A DNA stretch of 64,000 nt from Sabellastarte sp. h YS-2021. Lineage: Eukaryota; Annelida; Polychaeta; Sabellida; Sabellidae. Positions 1-36,114 of the stretch are shown here, piece after piece. Made by a program: the position numbers and the translations under genes. The notes under the pieces are model-generated. The model searched no databases. It was not told where the DNA came from and saw nothing but the letters and a program-made list of their open reading frames with translations. The stretch lies in assembly GCA_964017235.1 (NCBI GenBank), contig OZ024929.1, forward strand, positions 159,139,609-159,203,608. Direction: 5' to 3'. Position 1 is the first letter of the stretch; the number at the start of each line of letters is the position of its first letter.

Positions 1-770
1 GATGTAACTAATTTGTAATAATTATTATAATTATGAAACAAGTAAATCAAGTCAGTTGAGCAAAAGTTTTCTTTTATCAGTCCCTGTTTGAAACTGAGTA
101 GCCCACAAAAGTGGTGACAAGTTAATTGCTAAAAATTCCAACATCCAAACACTTTCTTGTTAACTATATCATAAATCATGTTAATGAAGGGAGTATAATC
201 CCCCCCACCCCCCACTCCCTCTCCCCAAAACCAAAGAATAACACTCCTTAATCCCTAAAAGAAATTAATCCAGCCTCCAACTTTTGTAGCCACCCCATAT
301 TGATTGCAATCTTCACAGAAGTTGGCCTCCTTCTTCCTGGTTGGATGAAAAATGTTGTAATTGTGCTGTTAACAGAACAATATCCCTGCCTCTTTAACTT
401 CTCTGTATGGAAGCAAAGTGTTTTAACAAACTCCTAAGCAGCTTTAAGCCACCAGGGGGTGTGGGTATATAATCGACAATCACTTGATGTAATTCAGTAT
501 TATCAAACTTTACCTCTCTACAGAAACAAGAGATTGAGAAAAGGGTAATTTGTATATTAAAACATAAATGGTTAATATTCCTCTCAGTCTCTAGCTGTGA
601 GGTTATTGTACTCATACATGTTCAGTTACTTATTTACTGGGGGAGTCAAATTGTCACGGTGATTACTGGTGGCACTAAGACTTAAATTGCTTGAGTTTTT
701 CTCAGTCATATCTCAGTCTGGATTTTTGGGGGAAGGTGGCACTGATACCAAAATTGCAGTACTACAGCAA
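1..770. other. 5' flank of the p53-family gene, no gene seen
   Basis: AT-rich non-coding sequence with a short C-rich tract near 200-225. No exon with plausible splice sites or recognisable protein similarity was found on either strand. If ERCC4 begins before base 1, this stretch would be intron. Confidence 0.5.
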
Positions 771-778
771 GATACATT

Positions 779-790
779 GTATATAAATAG
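779..790 (+). promoter_or_regulatory. TATA-like box of the p53-family gene
   Basis: TGTATATAAATA lies about 140 bp before the first ATG of the p53-family gene. A start site about 30 bp downstream (near 815) would give a 5'UTR of about 105 nt. No upstream exon is needed because exon 1 carries an in-frame ATG followed by the acidic activation segment. The transcription start is inferred. Confidence 0.45.
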
Positions 791-920
791 AAGTTACTGG
801 CAAGTGGAAAGTCAGAGCATTCTTCACTGAAAACAGAAGCACGCTTTTCTGCATTTTTGCTGTTATTAAGTCTAGAGAATTTCGTGAAAAAATAAAGTTT
901 GAAATAGACAAAAAGACACC

Positions 921-980
921 ATGTTGGGACAGGAAAACAGCAGTGATTTATTTTCTGATGAGTTTTACTCTGAATTAAAG
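921..980 (+). CDS. p53: p53-family exon 1
   Basis: 20 codons from ATG to the donor AAAG|GTAAGT. It encodes an acidic, aromatic segment ([11 protein letters not shown]) resembling the p53-family transactivation motif. The ATG is preceded by GACACC, a fair animal start context. Confidence 0.8.
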
Positions 981-3900
981 GTAAGTTGGACAATATGTCT
1001 ATATTTACTTCCAAAAAAAATTTTTTTTTTTAAAGAGGAGATTTTGAAATGAATTAATATGTTCAATTGATGGAAGAATTTAAAAAAAAATAACTAACTG
1101 GCAAATTTAAATCAGATGAAGTTGTAAAAGTTAATTTCTCTTTAAATTGCAAGATTGTTTAAAGCTGTACAATTGTAAAAGTAATCTGAAAACTAATGTT
1201 TATTGGGAGAGTTTCAAGTGTTTTTCAGCTAATAGGGTCTGCGGGTAAAAGTAAAAAAATCTCGATCACCAGTGATAATGATAATGTTTTAACATTGGTT
1301 AGCAGGATCTCTTAAACAAAATTCTCCGTATTTGTACAAAAGAATTTTTTTTTTATCGTTGACATAAGATAAACTTTTGTTTAAAAGTGTTATGATAGTA
1401 ATATATTGTGGTAACAATAATAAATTAATAATATTAATATTTGTTCTACCATTTTTCTCAGGTGTTTGATGAACAGAACTGGTTTTCTCCTATCGATGAT
1501 GACACCCCTACTAAAGCCAGGGCTGTCACTCCCTGTATGAACTCCTCACTCACTCAGAGTCCTACCAACTTCCACAACACCACTGCGGTCAGTGGTGTGT
1601 CCTCAGCATTGGGAGTGACAGCCCCAATCAGTCCCGACAGTGACAGGTAATTAGAATATTTTATTCATTAGACTGGTGTGCAGATATTGAAAAGTATCAA
1701 ATTTCAATATTAAAATGAAACAGAAAATGGCAAGATGTGCACTTAAAAATAAATACCATACAAATTGTATAAAGTTATGAAAAATTTTGCAGTTAGTTGA
1801 TTATACAATAGCAAGTACATTGCTATAAAGTAATAAATTATTGGTTAATTACTGAAATTTGAAAATTGTAACAGGGGTCAGACCCATTCAATTTATACCA
1901 TAGGAAGAGAAAAGAACTTTTAAGTTTTGAATGACTTAATTAACTGTAGATATATGTAATTCAATTATCACTTGTGGAGATTTATTACCCCTCCCCCTCC
2001 AAAAGTAAATAAATCAATAAAAAACAACAACAAAATGAGTAATTTCTGAGGTATTGTGTAATTCTTGTATCTGATCTTGCATGACACTTTGGTTCCTTCT
2101 TAAAACATATCTAATTTACTGCAATTTATTTTAATATACTTCTTTAACCCCTTATTTCTGTATTACAGTCAGACCGGTTAAGCTTCTTCTGTCAAATATT
2201 AATTCAGTTTCACATGAAAAAACCTGACTACAGCCATATATAATGCAGTCAATCATCCCTATTTTAAAATCATTTCTTTATTTTCCACTAATGCCCAGTC
2301 TGCCTCTGTAGAATATTACTTATTTATTTTGTTTTTATTTTTTTAATAATTGATATAATATTTACATATTCCCTTATTCACATCCCTAATTTTTCACCAG
2401 TCAAAAAATAGCATTTTAACATTTACAACCTGATTAAATTTGATATTTAATGTTGTCATTCCTAATTTGTATTTTTTTCTCTTCATTCCAGTAACATCAG
2501 TTCCACGTCTGCTTACTCCTGTATGTACGACAGCAGCAGTGTGAGTAACTCCCATCGACCCCTGCGTTCCGTCACCTCAGCGCCTTCTAGTGTCTCTTCC
2601 TCTGCACCAGCATTTGGAGCACTCTCGCAAGCTGTTCCATCCAATGTACCCTACACCGGGCAGTTTGGCTTCCAGATGGCTTTTGAAATACAGCCCAAAG
2701 ACACAAAAGCAACAACATGGACATATTCACAGGTAAGGAGAAGGGAAATGCTAGTAATAGTGTAGTTGATAAACAGAGCTTGTTCAAGTAAAATTAATGC
2801 AAGTCCATTTGTCTTTAACTAAAATACTTTTGGATGATAAAAATTCTTTGATAGGAGATTTCCACAATATTCCTTACTTTTGTTTTATTGGTTAGAAACA
2901 TCCAAAGTATATTAAATAAGGACAAAATTTTAACCAAAAACCATGTCGAGTATTTAAGTTAAGTGTAAACATTATGCAAAAACCATGTTATTCAACTTTC
3001 TGTTTTTATTATAAAGATATCTTGTCTTCTGCACAAGTTTTCTTTTTAATACCAAATGATCTTATTTACATTGTTTCTAAGTATTAATTTTCCATTGTCC
3101 AGAGAAGAAGATGTTCTTTCAAATTTGGCCAAAAAAAGTTCACTTCATATATTCACAGAATTTTTCACAGTTTATAGCAGTTTTTTTATGTAACTCTGTT
3201 CATTTTCAGTTCAAAATATACCAACACTTAAAACCTCTATTCCTTACTTTCTGTTGTGTTTATAGGCTCTGAAGAAACTCTATGTGAGAATGGCAACCAG
3301 TTGTCCAATCAAATTTAAGACGTCCTTCCAGCCACCAAAAGGTTCCATTATTCGTGCAACACCTCTTTATGTCAAGCCAGAACACGTTCAGGAAGTTGTT
3401 CAGAGATGCCCAAATCATGCCACCTCGAAAGAGTTTAACGAGTTGCATCCAGCACCTTCCCATTTAGTGAGATGTGAGCATACACTAGCCAAATACTGTG
3501 ACCATGCTTATACTGGGAGACACAGTGTTAGCGTACCCCACGAGGAACCCCAGGCTGGTTCAGATTGGGTTACCAATCTCTATCAGTTCATGTGCTTCTC
3601 AAGCTGTGTTGGGGGTCTCAATCGACGTCCCTTGCAGGTTGTTTTTACACTGGAACACGAGGGAGAGGTGTTAGGAAGGCAGTCTGTGGAAGTAAGAATC
3701 TGCGCCTGTCCTGGCAGGGACAAGAAGGGAGAAGAAAATGCAATTTTTCCAACCCCAAAACCTGTAAAACGTGGCTACTCATCTGCAAGTGCTTTAGGGC
3801 AATCAGTGGCAAAGAAAGCTAAGATGGCAACAGGAGGTTGCAAGGAAGAGTTTACTTTGGTAGTGCGGGGGCGAGAGAATTATGAAATGCTCTGCAGGCT

Positions 3901-3997
3901 GAGAGATTCCTTAGAATTGGCCGCAATGTTGCCACAAGACTGTCTCCAGCAGCTGAAAGGAAATGGAAAGGGTGGACAAGCCAGTAGTTTGAAGTGA
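921..3997 (+). CDS. p53: p53/p63/p73-family transcription factor, complete four-exon gene
   Basis: Coding exons join as 921-980, 1462-1646, 2492-2732 and 3266-3997, all with GT-AG introns and matching phases, giving 405 aa. The protein is a sequence-specific DNA-binding regulator of damage and apoptosis genes. An acidic N-terminal activation segment (residues 9-31) is followed by a Ser/Thr-rich linker, the DNA-binding domain (about 130-315), a basic nuclear-localisation segment (KRGYSS...KKAK) and a tetramerisation helix ([16 protein letters not shown]). Zinc ligands are present (CPNH, and the two Cys of FMCFSSC). The residues equivalent to human R175, R248, R249, R273 and R280 are kept ([18 protein letters not shown]). 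It ends just after the tetramerisation domain with no SAM domain, so it is p53-like in layout. Oddity: one 732 nt exon carries most of the DNA-binding domain, the NLS and the tetramerisation domain. Confidence 0.93.
1462..1646 (+). CDS. p53: p53-family exon 2
   Basis: Acceptor TTTTCTCAG|GTG and donor GACAG|GTAATT; 185 nt, ending two bases into a Ser codon. It continues the acidic segment ([14 protein letters not shown]), then a Ser/Thr/Pro-rich linker. Confidence 0.85.
2492..2732 (+). CDS. p53: p53-family exon 3
   Basis: Acceptor TTCATTCCAG|T and donor TCACAG|GTAAGG; 241 nt. It ends inside the DNA-binding domain with the first strands ([12 protein letters not shown] ... TTWTYSQ). Confidence 0.9.
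3266..3997 (+). CDS. p53: p53-family exon 4 (most of DNA-binding domain, NLS, tetramerisation domain)
   Basis: Acceptor GTTTATAG|GCT; open for 244 codons to TGA. It opens with [18 protein letters not shown] and contains every zinc ligand and DNA-contact Arg named for the gene, then the NLS and the tetramerisation helix. No intron interrupts it, unlike vertebrate TP53/TP63/TP73, which split this region over several exons. Confidence 0.95.
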   Translation, partial: ALKKLYVRMATSCPIKFKTSFQPPKGSIIRATPLYVKPEHVQEVVQRCPNHATSKEFNELHPAPSHLVRCEHTLAKYCDHAYTGRHSVSVPHEEPQAGSDWVTNLYQFMCFSSCVGGLNRRPLQVVFTLEHEGEVLGRQSVEVRICACPGRDKKGEENAIFPTPKPVKRGYSSASALGQSVAKKAKMATGGCKEEFTLVVRGRENYEMLCRLRDSLELAAMLPQDCLQQLKGNGKGGQASSLK

Positions 3998-4140
3998 ATA
4001 CGTATTCTGCAAGGTTACAAAAAGACATTATAACAAAGGCCAAAGATAAATTTTAGTTAAACCCTTTTTGATAATCTTGGAATACTACTAAAGGTAAAAC
4101 AAAATACACTTAAGTCCTGTAATGCCAGTACTCAAAGGAT

Positions 4141-4382
4141 CAGAAAAATACTCAAGTTCTAGAGAATAGGATCCTATATAAAATGGAAAAATACTCAAGT
4201 TCTAGAGAATAGGATCCTGTATAAAATGGAAAAATGGAAAAATACTCAAGTTCTAGAGAATAGGATCCTATATAAAATGGAAAAATACTCAAGTTCTAGA
4301 GAATAGGATCCTGTATAAAATGGAAAAATGGAAAAATAGTCAAGTTCTAGAGAATAGGATCCTATATAAAATGGAAAAATCC
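4141..4382 (+). repeat. Tandem repeat in the p53-family 3'UTR
   Basis: Five copies of a unit holding CTCAAGTTCTAGAGAATAGG and a TATATAAAATGG-like tail. Unit spacing alternates 43, 51, 43, 51 bp, because every second unit duplicates AAATGGAA. The array is therefore a 94 bp dimer repeat. Confidence 0.85.
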
Positions 4383-4868
4383 CTCTGAAGAACTTACATT
4401 TAATTTTATTCAGAGGTAATTTTTACTGGACAGAGTTAGTTAAATGAACTCAAAGTTTCAGTGTAAAAGATTCACAAAATGTGCAATTACCTTAAGTTTC
4501 TAAACACACACACAGTAATGTCTGTAAATTTAGCACAAATTTGCTTGCCATTTATATTTTGTGCCAAGGATCATTAACGTGATTATATTTGTCATACTTG
4601 TACAGCTGAATAACATGCATAGTTGAAACGTTATACTCATATAGTGCTATAACAACAGTTTATGTAGATTTTAGAATGTGTTTTTATTCATAAATGTGTA
4701 TATATTGTAAAACGTACTGCTGAAAGATGACAACAAATGTCGCATATAATTCCTTGTTTGTAGCTGAACATATTATTTTGGTGGAGGGATTGAAAATGAA
4801 TTTGTCTAATATGTATAATTATGTACAAAATTAAATCCATCATTGTTATGAATCTGTAAATTGTGAAT

Positions 4869-4886
4869 GAATAAAGAAAATAAAGC
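4869..4886 (+). terminator. Polyadenylation signals of the p53-family gene
   Basis: Two AATAAA motifs (AATAAAGAAAATAAAG) about 875 bp after the stop codon. They probably end the 3'UTR near 4900. Inferred from motif and position. Confidence 0.5.
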
Positions 4887-4899
4887 TATGTTACTGTCT

Positions 4900-5030
4900 T
4901 ATTTGTGAACTTTTCTGTTCAGACTCTTCTTGTCAAATTGTGTTGTAAACTTGTTAAAGTTCAGTTAGACATAGGTGTCATTAAGTCCAAATATTTGTGG
5001 AACAGTTGAAGGGGACAAATTGGGTAACAT

Positions 5031-5061
<31 letters not shown>

Positions 5062-5990
5062 GCCTCTGTCGCTATCTTAAATGGAAAAGTTGTCCAGTGC
5101 TGGCTAATGCCTGGTGGTTTACACAATAAAAACTTCACTGAATAGTATGCACTGCTTTCCTCCATCTCTTCAACTACCTTTGTGATGTAAACTATAAAGT
5201 GTGTTGAAAATGATGTTAAACACAAATCAGTAAAACAACAGTATGTAAATGACTGATATAAGCCGAAGAAACAGTCCCGAGTACTTTTGGAAATTATTAT
5301 TTATTATTGAATTATTTTAGATCTGATGAAATTTCCATTTACATGTCCTGTTATAACCTCATGTGCTCACAAGTAGACAAAGTGTGCAGTTGATTTACTT
5401 CCCTCTAACGCCATGCAGTTTAAAGGTGTATCAAAATTCATCTATTACATTATTATGTTTGATGATATACTAGATAACAAAGTATATTTGTGAAGAGTTT
5501 GAGCAGCTTAAAGTGTCCACCACAAACTCTTAAAATCCCTGGAATTTCCTCCGGTACAATCGAATAATTCTAACAAGCTGGCATTGGGATAAAAATATTT
5601 TTATTGTTCAAGTCTATTTCCCCAGAAATTAAAAAAAATAATAATAACTATACTTTTGGCAAGTATAATGAAGTTTTCCATCTGTGTAAAGTATGTGGAA
5701 AAGCTGAAACTATACTCCATCAAATACAAACTGGAAGTTGATGTGATATCAGTGCTTAAACCGTTTTCCGAGTTCCTACTTTACTCATCAACTTTTGCCC
5801 CAATTATAAAAACCAAAAGTGCGCAAACTACACAAAACAATCAGTGTGCATATTTTTGCGTCCATTTATCAAAGGGGATGATTGTCGATAATAGAGAACC
5901 AAACGATACAGACAAAATATAGTGCACAAAAAATGTGCAGAAAACTTATATTTATAATAATATTTATGGATTAATAAATGAAACGGGTTT
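4900..5990. other. Intergenic or intronic spacer, no gene seen
   Basis: AT-rich sequence with a 26-base C run at 5036-5061. Open frames here have no coding character and no recognisable similarity. Sequences for the ERCC4 N-terminal half were sought and not found. Confidence 0.45.
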
Positions 5991-6160
5991 TTATAATGAA
6001 AATAAAGTCCTCAGGTTTGTACTTTATGACCTCTTTAAAAGGATGGAACTTCCAGCATAATGGACTTGTGCTGCTGCGCTCGTTCATTATCCGCTGGAAG
6101 TACCATCCATTTATAGAGGTCATAAAGTACTCACCCTCGGGCTTTATTTCTACAATATAG
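5990..6160. mobile_element. Palindromic MITE-like element
   Basis: An imperfect inverted repeat with arms of about 70 bp. AATAAAGTCCTCAGG...TTTATGACCTCT at 6001 onward pairs with AGAGGTCATAAAGTAC...GGGCTTTATT ending at 6148. The centre lies near 6075. No coding capacity; a small fold-back non-autonomous transposon is the likeliest reading. Confidence 0.6.
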
Positions 6161-6169
6161 TCAAACCTC

Positions 6170-7990
6170 TAGAAATAGAACCATGAGAAGTAAAAACAAA
6201 TATATTAGCTTCTCAGTGCCTATTTTCCTTGACATTTCCCCTGAACTCTGAAAATTCTGGTTAAGTAAAATTAAAATATCAGATTCTCAGAACATCTGTT
6301 CAATAAATGATAATAAAAACAAAAAAATAATATCGTTTACGCAGTGCCAATACCATGGACTGTTCAAAGGCATTATGACTCTTCTGTACCCATATAGGAA
6401 TCTGAAAATAGTGTTTTTTTCTGAAAATTGGTATGTTTTCATATCCTTTTTAAATTTTTCAAAGTTTCGGGTATCTTTAATTTATCCTGTAAGTTTGTTC
6501 CAATATACAGGGGCAATATGACTGCAAAGGCACATTCTCCATATTTTGAGTATTTTGTTTTTGGAACTGCCAGCGTTAATGCTCCTCTATCTTTTGCCAA
6601 GCTGGTTGGTTGATTGGATGTGTATATAGCCAGCAGAATGCCAGGTACTTTGGACCTTGTCCATGTACTTACTCCATTACTTGGAAGTTGTGGTTAAGTA
6701 AGATATCTGTGTGGTCCTTCAGTTTAAACTCAATAGGATTGCACTGTGGTGACATATCCAGACACATTTCAGTGGAAAACTATAGGTGGCTATGTTGTTT
6801 GGGTATTGGTAAAGATTCTCTTCTTTCTTTCTGATTTCTAATACTCTGAACAATTCAACATTGACATACATGATTGTTAGGGAGTTGAAGAGTTGACCCA
6901 CAGTGTTAAAATGAATAATAAAAGTGGCTTCATCTATTTATGTAATGGTGGAACAAATTTGTTGATCCCAGTATCAGAAAAAAGCAGTATTTTTGTAGGT
7001 ATAAGTGGGAGTTGACCATTACTGGGACCAAATCCAATGAATAGGTCCCAGTTATACAGAATCTACTGTATGTTAAAGTTATGTTTTTGATTGAAGTGTG
7101 CCAAGTAAGTATTTTGTTCATGTGATGTAACAGCATGATACCCTATTGCAGGTACATGCCCTTTGGTGTAAACATTCACAGCTATGTGACCTGTTATGAG
7201 CTTTCAGCCTTTCACCCCACCAAGGCTGAGGGATTATAAATGTATAGCACTGAACATGTAAGAAAATCCCCAACAGAGAATGGAGTAGAAAAGCTGTATA
7301 GGTGTTATGATCTGTAGAAATAATACTGTGTGTAATAGGATTATAGCTATATGCTCTGTTTATTCTAGCATAAAAAAAGAGAAGTCATATTTACATTTTC
7401 TCATCAATAGCTCAGAAATCCTGCAGAGAAGAAAGCAAGAAACTAAGGGGTATTATGAGCAGATTAATTAAAAAATAATATTTTGTGATGTTCTTTTTAT
7501 CCTTAAGTGTTAAACACAAAAGAAAACCAGTAACTATTCACAATCTATAACAAATACAAATCCAAGTATAAACTGAGTGATGGTTGAAAAATAATGAAAC
7601 CTTCAGTATCCAACCCTCTGTTGCATGAACTATTGTGTTTAATGATGATATTTCCACTGCCTGATTTGTATTTTCCTTGTGTTATATATTACGGTAAAAT
7701 ATCTCCTCTATTTTATGACTACTAATATCCCAACAGAGCTTTACCCCTTAGCATTGTCAGATAACAAGATTTAGTGCAATAGGATTAATTTTATTGTCTC
7801 GCTTATTTCCAGTGGTGAATTGAAAGTGACCAGTATTCATCTGAATACATGTGTGCATTGTAAGTTATAAACAGGTGAAAAAGTTAGACCTGTAAACTCC
7901 AGTGACAGTAGAACAGAAAAATTTTTCCACTCTTTCTCAAGCATTGCAGTTATCTCATAAGTTTTAATAGAAAGGCCATCCTTGCTTGTC
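6170..7990. other. Non-coding spacer before the first visible ERCC4 exon
   Basis: No exon on either strand could be supported. The stretch does not encode the ERCC4 helicase-like N-terminus in any segment I could recognise. Confidence 0.4.
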
Positions 7991-7994
7991 ACAT

Positions 7995-8215
7995 TTCAGC
8001 ATGTTAACAACCCTTGACCAATGCCTGCACAGTTAACAACCCTTGTTTGTTCATTACCTGCATGGTTGACATACAAGGTGTCCAATGCCTGCTTGGTTAA
8101 CAACACTTGTTTATCCATTGCCTGCATGGTTGACAAACAAGGTGTTGAATGCCTGCATGGTTAACAACACTTGTTTGTCCAATGCCTGCATGGTTAACAG
8201 CCCTTGCTCATACAA
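7995..8215 (+). repeat. Degenerate minisatellite upstream of the first visible ERCC4 exon
   Basis: About six copies of a unit of roughly 33 bp containing AATGCCTGCATGGTTAACAA and CTTGTTTGTC, with diverged copies. It ends about 190 bp before the exon at 8408. Confidence 0.65.
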
Positions 8216-8407
8216 GCTGTATTTTTTTTTAGCTAGAATGATGATTTTGTTTTATACACTTTAGATTTTGTTGGTACAAAGATTAAGTGTAATAAAAAGT
8301 CTGAGTAGTTCGGATTACCCAAGTATCTTTAAGTGCCAGACGATTTTATAAGCTTATATGATTTTTATTAGCATATGTTATCCCCTACATATTTGAATTG
8401 TTTGCAG

Positions 8408-32575
<24,168 letters not shown>

Positions 32576-32599
32576 CGGATAATAATCAAAATGACTTAA

Positions 32600-33230
32600 A
32601 TCTAAAAAACAAACCTAATAAGGGTCCATAAGATGATGGTTGTGTGTATTATCTAAGAGTTTTTTTAGTGTCAGAGTTTTTTTTTGTTGTGGAGAGGAAT
32701 GAAGGTCATGTGGTTTATCCTCCATGGTATACCAGTTTCTTTCCAACAGACTCCAGTTAGTATTACTCAAGGCATCTATAGTTAGGGTGATACATTGGAA
32801 AAAAATATATATTTTGAATGAATGATCCACATTTCCCTACCTTTTGGGTCACATACATTGTTCGGTGGAAAACAGAATCACAGAGACCACAGCAGAATAA
32901 CCTTTCTGGGACTCTGTATCATAGAATTTCTTCCTTATTATATCCAGTTCACGAATAAATGTTTTGTGAAGCACCAAGGTCTCTAAAAGACAGTCGACAG
33001 GCTTTAATTTAATCGAGATGATAACCAGTATATTTACAGTAAACTGTTAAAGCCATATTTTCAAGGTTTGACATGACCTAAGCTAATAAGTCAAAAAACG
33101 CTCATGTTCAATAGACTTTTGAAAATTCATTGGTCTCTATACAAATCTTATTAAATTTACAACAACCACATGTCAGTGGCTGGGTTAAGGCTTATGCTGC
33201 ATTCTTTCCACTTCACACAGGTAGTAGTCA
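32600..33230. other. ERCC4 3' flank or 3'UTR
   Basis: No second gene seen. No AATAAA was noted close after the stop codon; the first clear ones lie in the tandem repeat from 33245. Confidence 0.35.
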
Positions 33231-33239
33231 CTGGTTCAC

Positions 33240-33645
33240 AACCTGAATGTTGAAAATGTTGAAATAAACTGTTTTATTAAATTGAATTGAGATGTAACTC
33301 GAGAAAGCATCCCTTTCAGTTTGAGTCTTTGACCTATGCTGAAAATTAATGTAAGTTGAAAATGATGAAATAAACTGTTTTATTAAATTGAATTGAGATG
33401 TAACTCGAGAAAGCATCCCTTTTAGTTTGAGTCTTTGACCTATGCTGAAAATTAATGAAAGTTGAAAATGTTGAGATAAACTGTTTTATTAAATTGAATT
33501 GAGATGTAACTTGAGAAAGCATCCCTTTCAGTTTGAGTCTTTGACGTATACTGAAAATTAATGTAAGTTGAAAATGTTAAAATAAACTGTTTTATTAAAT
33601 TGAAATGAGATGTAACTCGAGGAAGCATATCACAAATGAAGGGTG
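33240..33645 (+). repeat. Tandem repeat downstream of ERCC4
   Basis: About 3.7 copies of a unit of 105-108 bp (GTTGAAAATGTTGAAATAAA at about 33249, 33354, 33462 and 33567). Each unit carries an AATAAA-like motif, so polyadenylation could fall in the array. Confidence 0.85.
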
Positions 33646-33649
33646 TATG

Positions 33650-34660
33650 TTTTGTACTGTCAACAGTAAATCATTGCCATCATTTTTGTTTCCTCTTCCT
33701 TTTTCTTTTCATTGTTTACAAGGATACACATGGTGAATACTAGAACACACACAAAACTTCCGGGTTGTGTCTATAACTTCACAAGTTTTGAACAGAAACT
33801 CACAATATACAATGAATGCAGTATTACTTTCAGTAATACCTTTGGAACTATAGCCAATATTTGACCCACTGTTGCAATGAAAGTCGAAATTAGCAAATTG
33901 TGCCTTCTGGACTATTTCTTGTTTAAAGGTCACTTAAGTTTGTAGAAGTGAAATTCCAGACCCAGAATACTTCTGATAAACAAGGATTCCTGGGTGTAAT
34001 CAGTTGTTAATGGTATCCTAGGACCAGCCCAGGATACTATTACTTAAAAAGAATTCTATTTTGTTGAGTTCCACTAAGGGATGTTTTGGTTGTTATCTTG
34101 AAGTGTACTACTGATCATCTTAATTATTGTGTTAACTTTCATTGCTCATTTTCTCCCTTTAAATTTCTGTCAGAAATAGAACAAAAAATATGTGGTGTAA
34201 ATTGGGTTGGTATTTTGTTCAATAACTCCTTAGTTCTAAGAATCAGAGACTGAAAGCAATACTCTGATAACAGGCCGGTGTTGTTGCCATAACTTGTTTG
34301 TGTAATCAGTTGGCTGGATTCCTGCTCAGTTATGAGTAATGTACAAGCAATGTGGAAACAGAAAGTGACTTGAGCCTGTAGTTAACCAAACCCAGCCATA
34401 TTATATAAACTTTTATTGTTAGATTACATATGGTAAAACATTCAGTGTAGTTGCTGAAGCAAGGGCCTAGTTTAGCAAAAGTTTCTAAGCTTATGTATAA
34501 ATTGGAAACATATGCTGTCAAAATATGAATATAGTTTGACTTTTTTCAGACAAAAGTACATTTTGTAATAAGTAAATTTTTGCAGTGTTTAAACCTGACT
34601 TTTTACTAAAACTTTATTCAAAGGAAGGATAACCCACAGAAAACATTTTCAGGTCCACAG
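33650..34660. other. Intergenic spacer, no gene seen
   Basis: No exon or RNA gene supported on either strand. Confidence 0.4.
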
Positions 34661-34664
34661 CAGA

Positions 34665-34860
34665 AGAGCTAGACTTGCTCCAAGTCTTTGTATTTCTCAT
34701 TCCAGCCAATCTGACATACATGAAATCATTATGAACCCACTTGATGAGTGAAAAAAGCTTCTGTCTAGAGAAATACATTTTGTCAGCCCCTCATTCTGGT
34801 AAAAAAGTCATACAGTCCTCATATAATACCTTAGACAAAAGGACTTGATGAAAGTCTACA
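34665..34860. repeat. Dispersed repeat, copy 1
   Basis: Starts CTAGACTTGCTCCAAGTCTT and contains CATTCTGGTAAAA and CAGTCCTC. A second copy lies at 45966-46145 in the same orientation. Element type unknown. Confidence 0.6.
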
Positions 34861-34989
34861 GAATAGCTAAATAAAGAGCATTTGGCATCTCTGTGATATG
34901 TGGTAACCAAAGTGAACATGACAACATATACCTGGCAAGGGCCACATACTTAATGTATCATTGAAAGCTTTATAAGTGCTGTGAACATA

Positions 34990-35132
34990 ATAGGAAAACA
35001 TCCCAAATGACAAATACAAAAATAAGTATATCATAAAGATGACAATATTATGCAAGTGCATGTGGATTGGTTATCTTCATGAGTGATATTGTTGTTTATG
35101 TATGTCTTATGAGGGATGTTTTACTTTTATTG
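34990..35132. mobile_element. Fold-back MITE-like element, copy 1
   Basis: AGGAAAACATCCCAAATGAC on the left is inverted as a GAGGGATGTTTTACTTTTAT-like arm on the right. Same family as 39922-40075. Confidence 0.55.
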
Positions 35133-35139
35133 TCCTCTA

Positions 35140-36110
35140 TTTTGTATAAATAAAAAGTAAAACAAGTCCATATTTAACAAGAAAATGCAGAAAAAAGCAC
35201 AGTGAAACTAGTGTCAGACGTGAATACAAAAACTTTTTGAACTTGCAATTGCTCACAATTTCTACAGATTTCAATGTAACAGAAATGAGTACAAGGCAAA
35301 AATGAAATATAAAAGTACACAACCATGCAGTTCAAACCACCTTGACTGGCTAGTTTTCTCTCATTTACCTTTCATAAATGTCATTTTTTTGTACGGCAAA
35401 ATAGATATACTGTATCTGACAGAGAAAGATTCAGTGTTTGAGTAAATATCCACACGATGTCAGTGTTGGTGAAGGTCAAAAGAAATGAGTAACATCTCTC
35501 TGAAGTAATTGAAATAAATCAAAGAAACACAGGTGAATGACTGGTATACAGGTAAACATTTCTGGTAGTATATTGACCTATAAACTGACATGCAGGATAA
35601 TGTGATTTTTGTGTCTTTTATACTTGTTTCAGGTAATGTTAGAAAAATGTAGAAAGATAACCTTGGGCCTGATTAAAAGCACCACCTTTTGGAATTTGTG
35701 TTGGTAAATATAAGATTTGTGTAAGATTGTGTAAAAAATGTAAGATTTGTGTAAAACTTTAGAAACATTTAGTTAAGTTTGAATATTAACTGTGTGAACA
35801 CCATACTACTAGTGATGCATTTATGTCTTAATTTCAGAACATATTCCTGGGTCTGTTCTTGGCAGTAGTGGATGATAAGTGGTATCTCTTATCTCATTCA
35901 GTAACCTGGTTTCAGGCTGATAAAAAATATGTATGAAATCTTTATGAAATACACTATCCTTTCAACATAACAGCGCACTCTTTACTTATAGTTAAATCCT
36001 GTTAAAGGTCATTAAGTATTACTCATTCTAAATGTGATGTTGTGACATCTTGGTATACACGGGACAAGTGCCTCATAATTATGTAAATATTACAAGCAGT
36101 TTTGTGCCGA
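35140..36110. other. Intergenic spacer, no gene seen
   Basis: AT-rich, no supported exon. Confidence 0.4.
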
Positions 36111-36114
36111 GATT

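Noticed and set aside
5656-5922. 88-residue open frame between p53 and ERCC4 that might be an ERCC4 N-terminal exon
   Set aside because: No similarity to the XPF helicase-like domain and no supporting splice sites.
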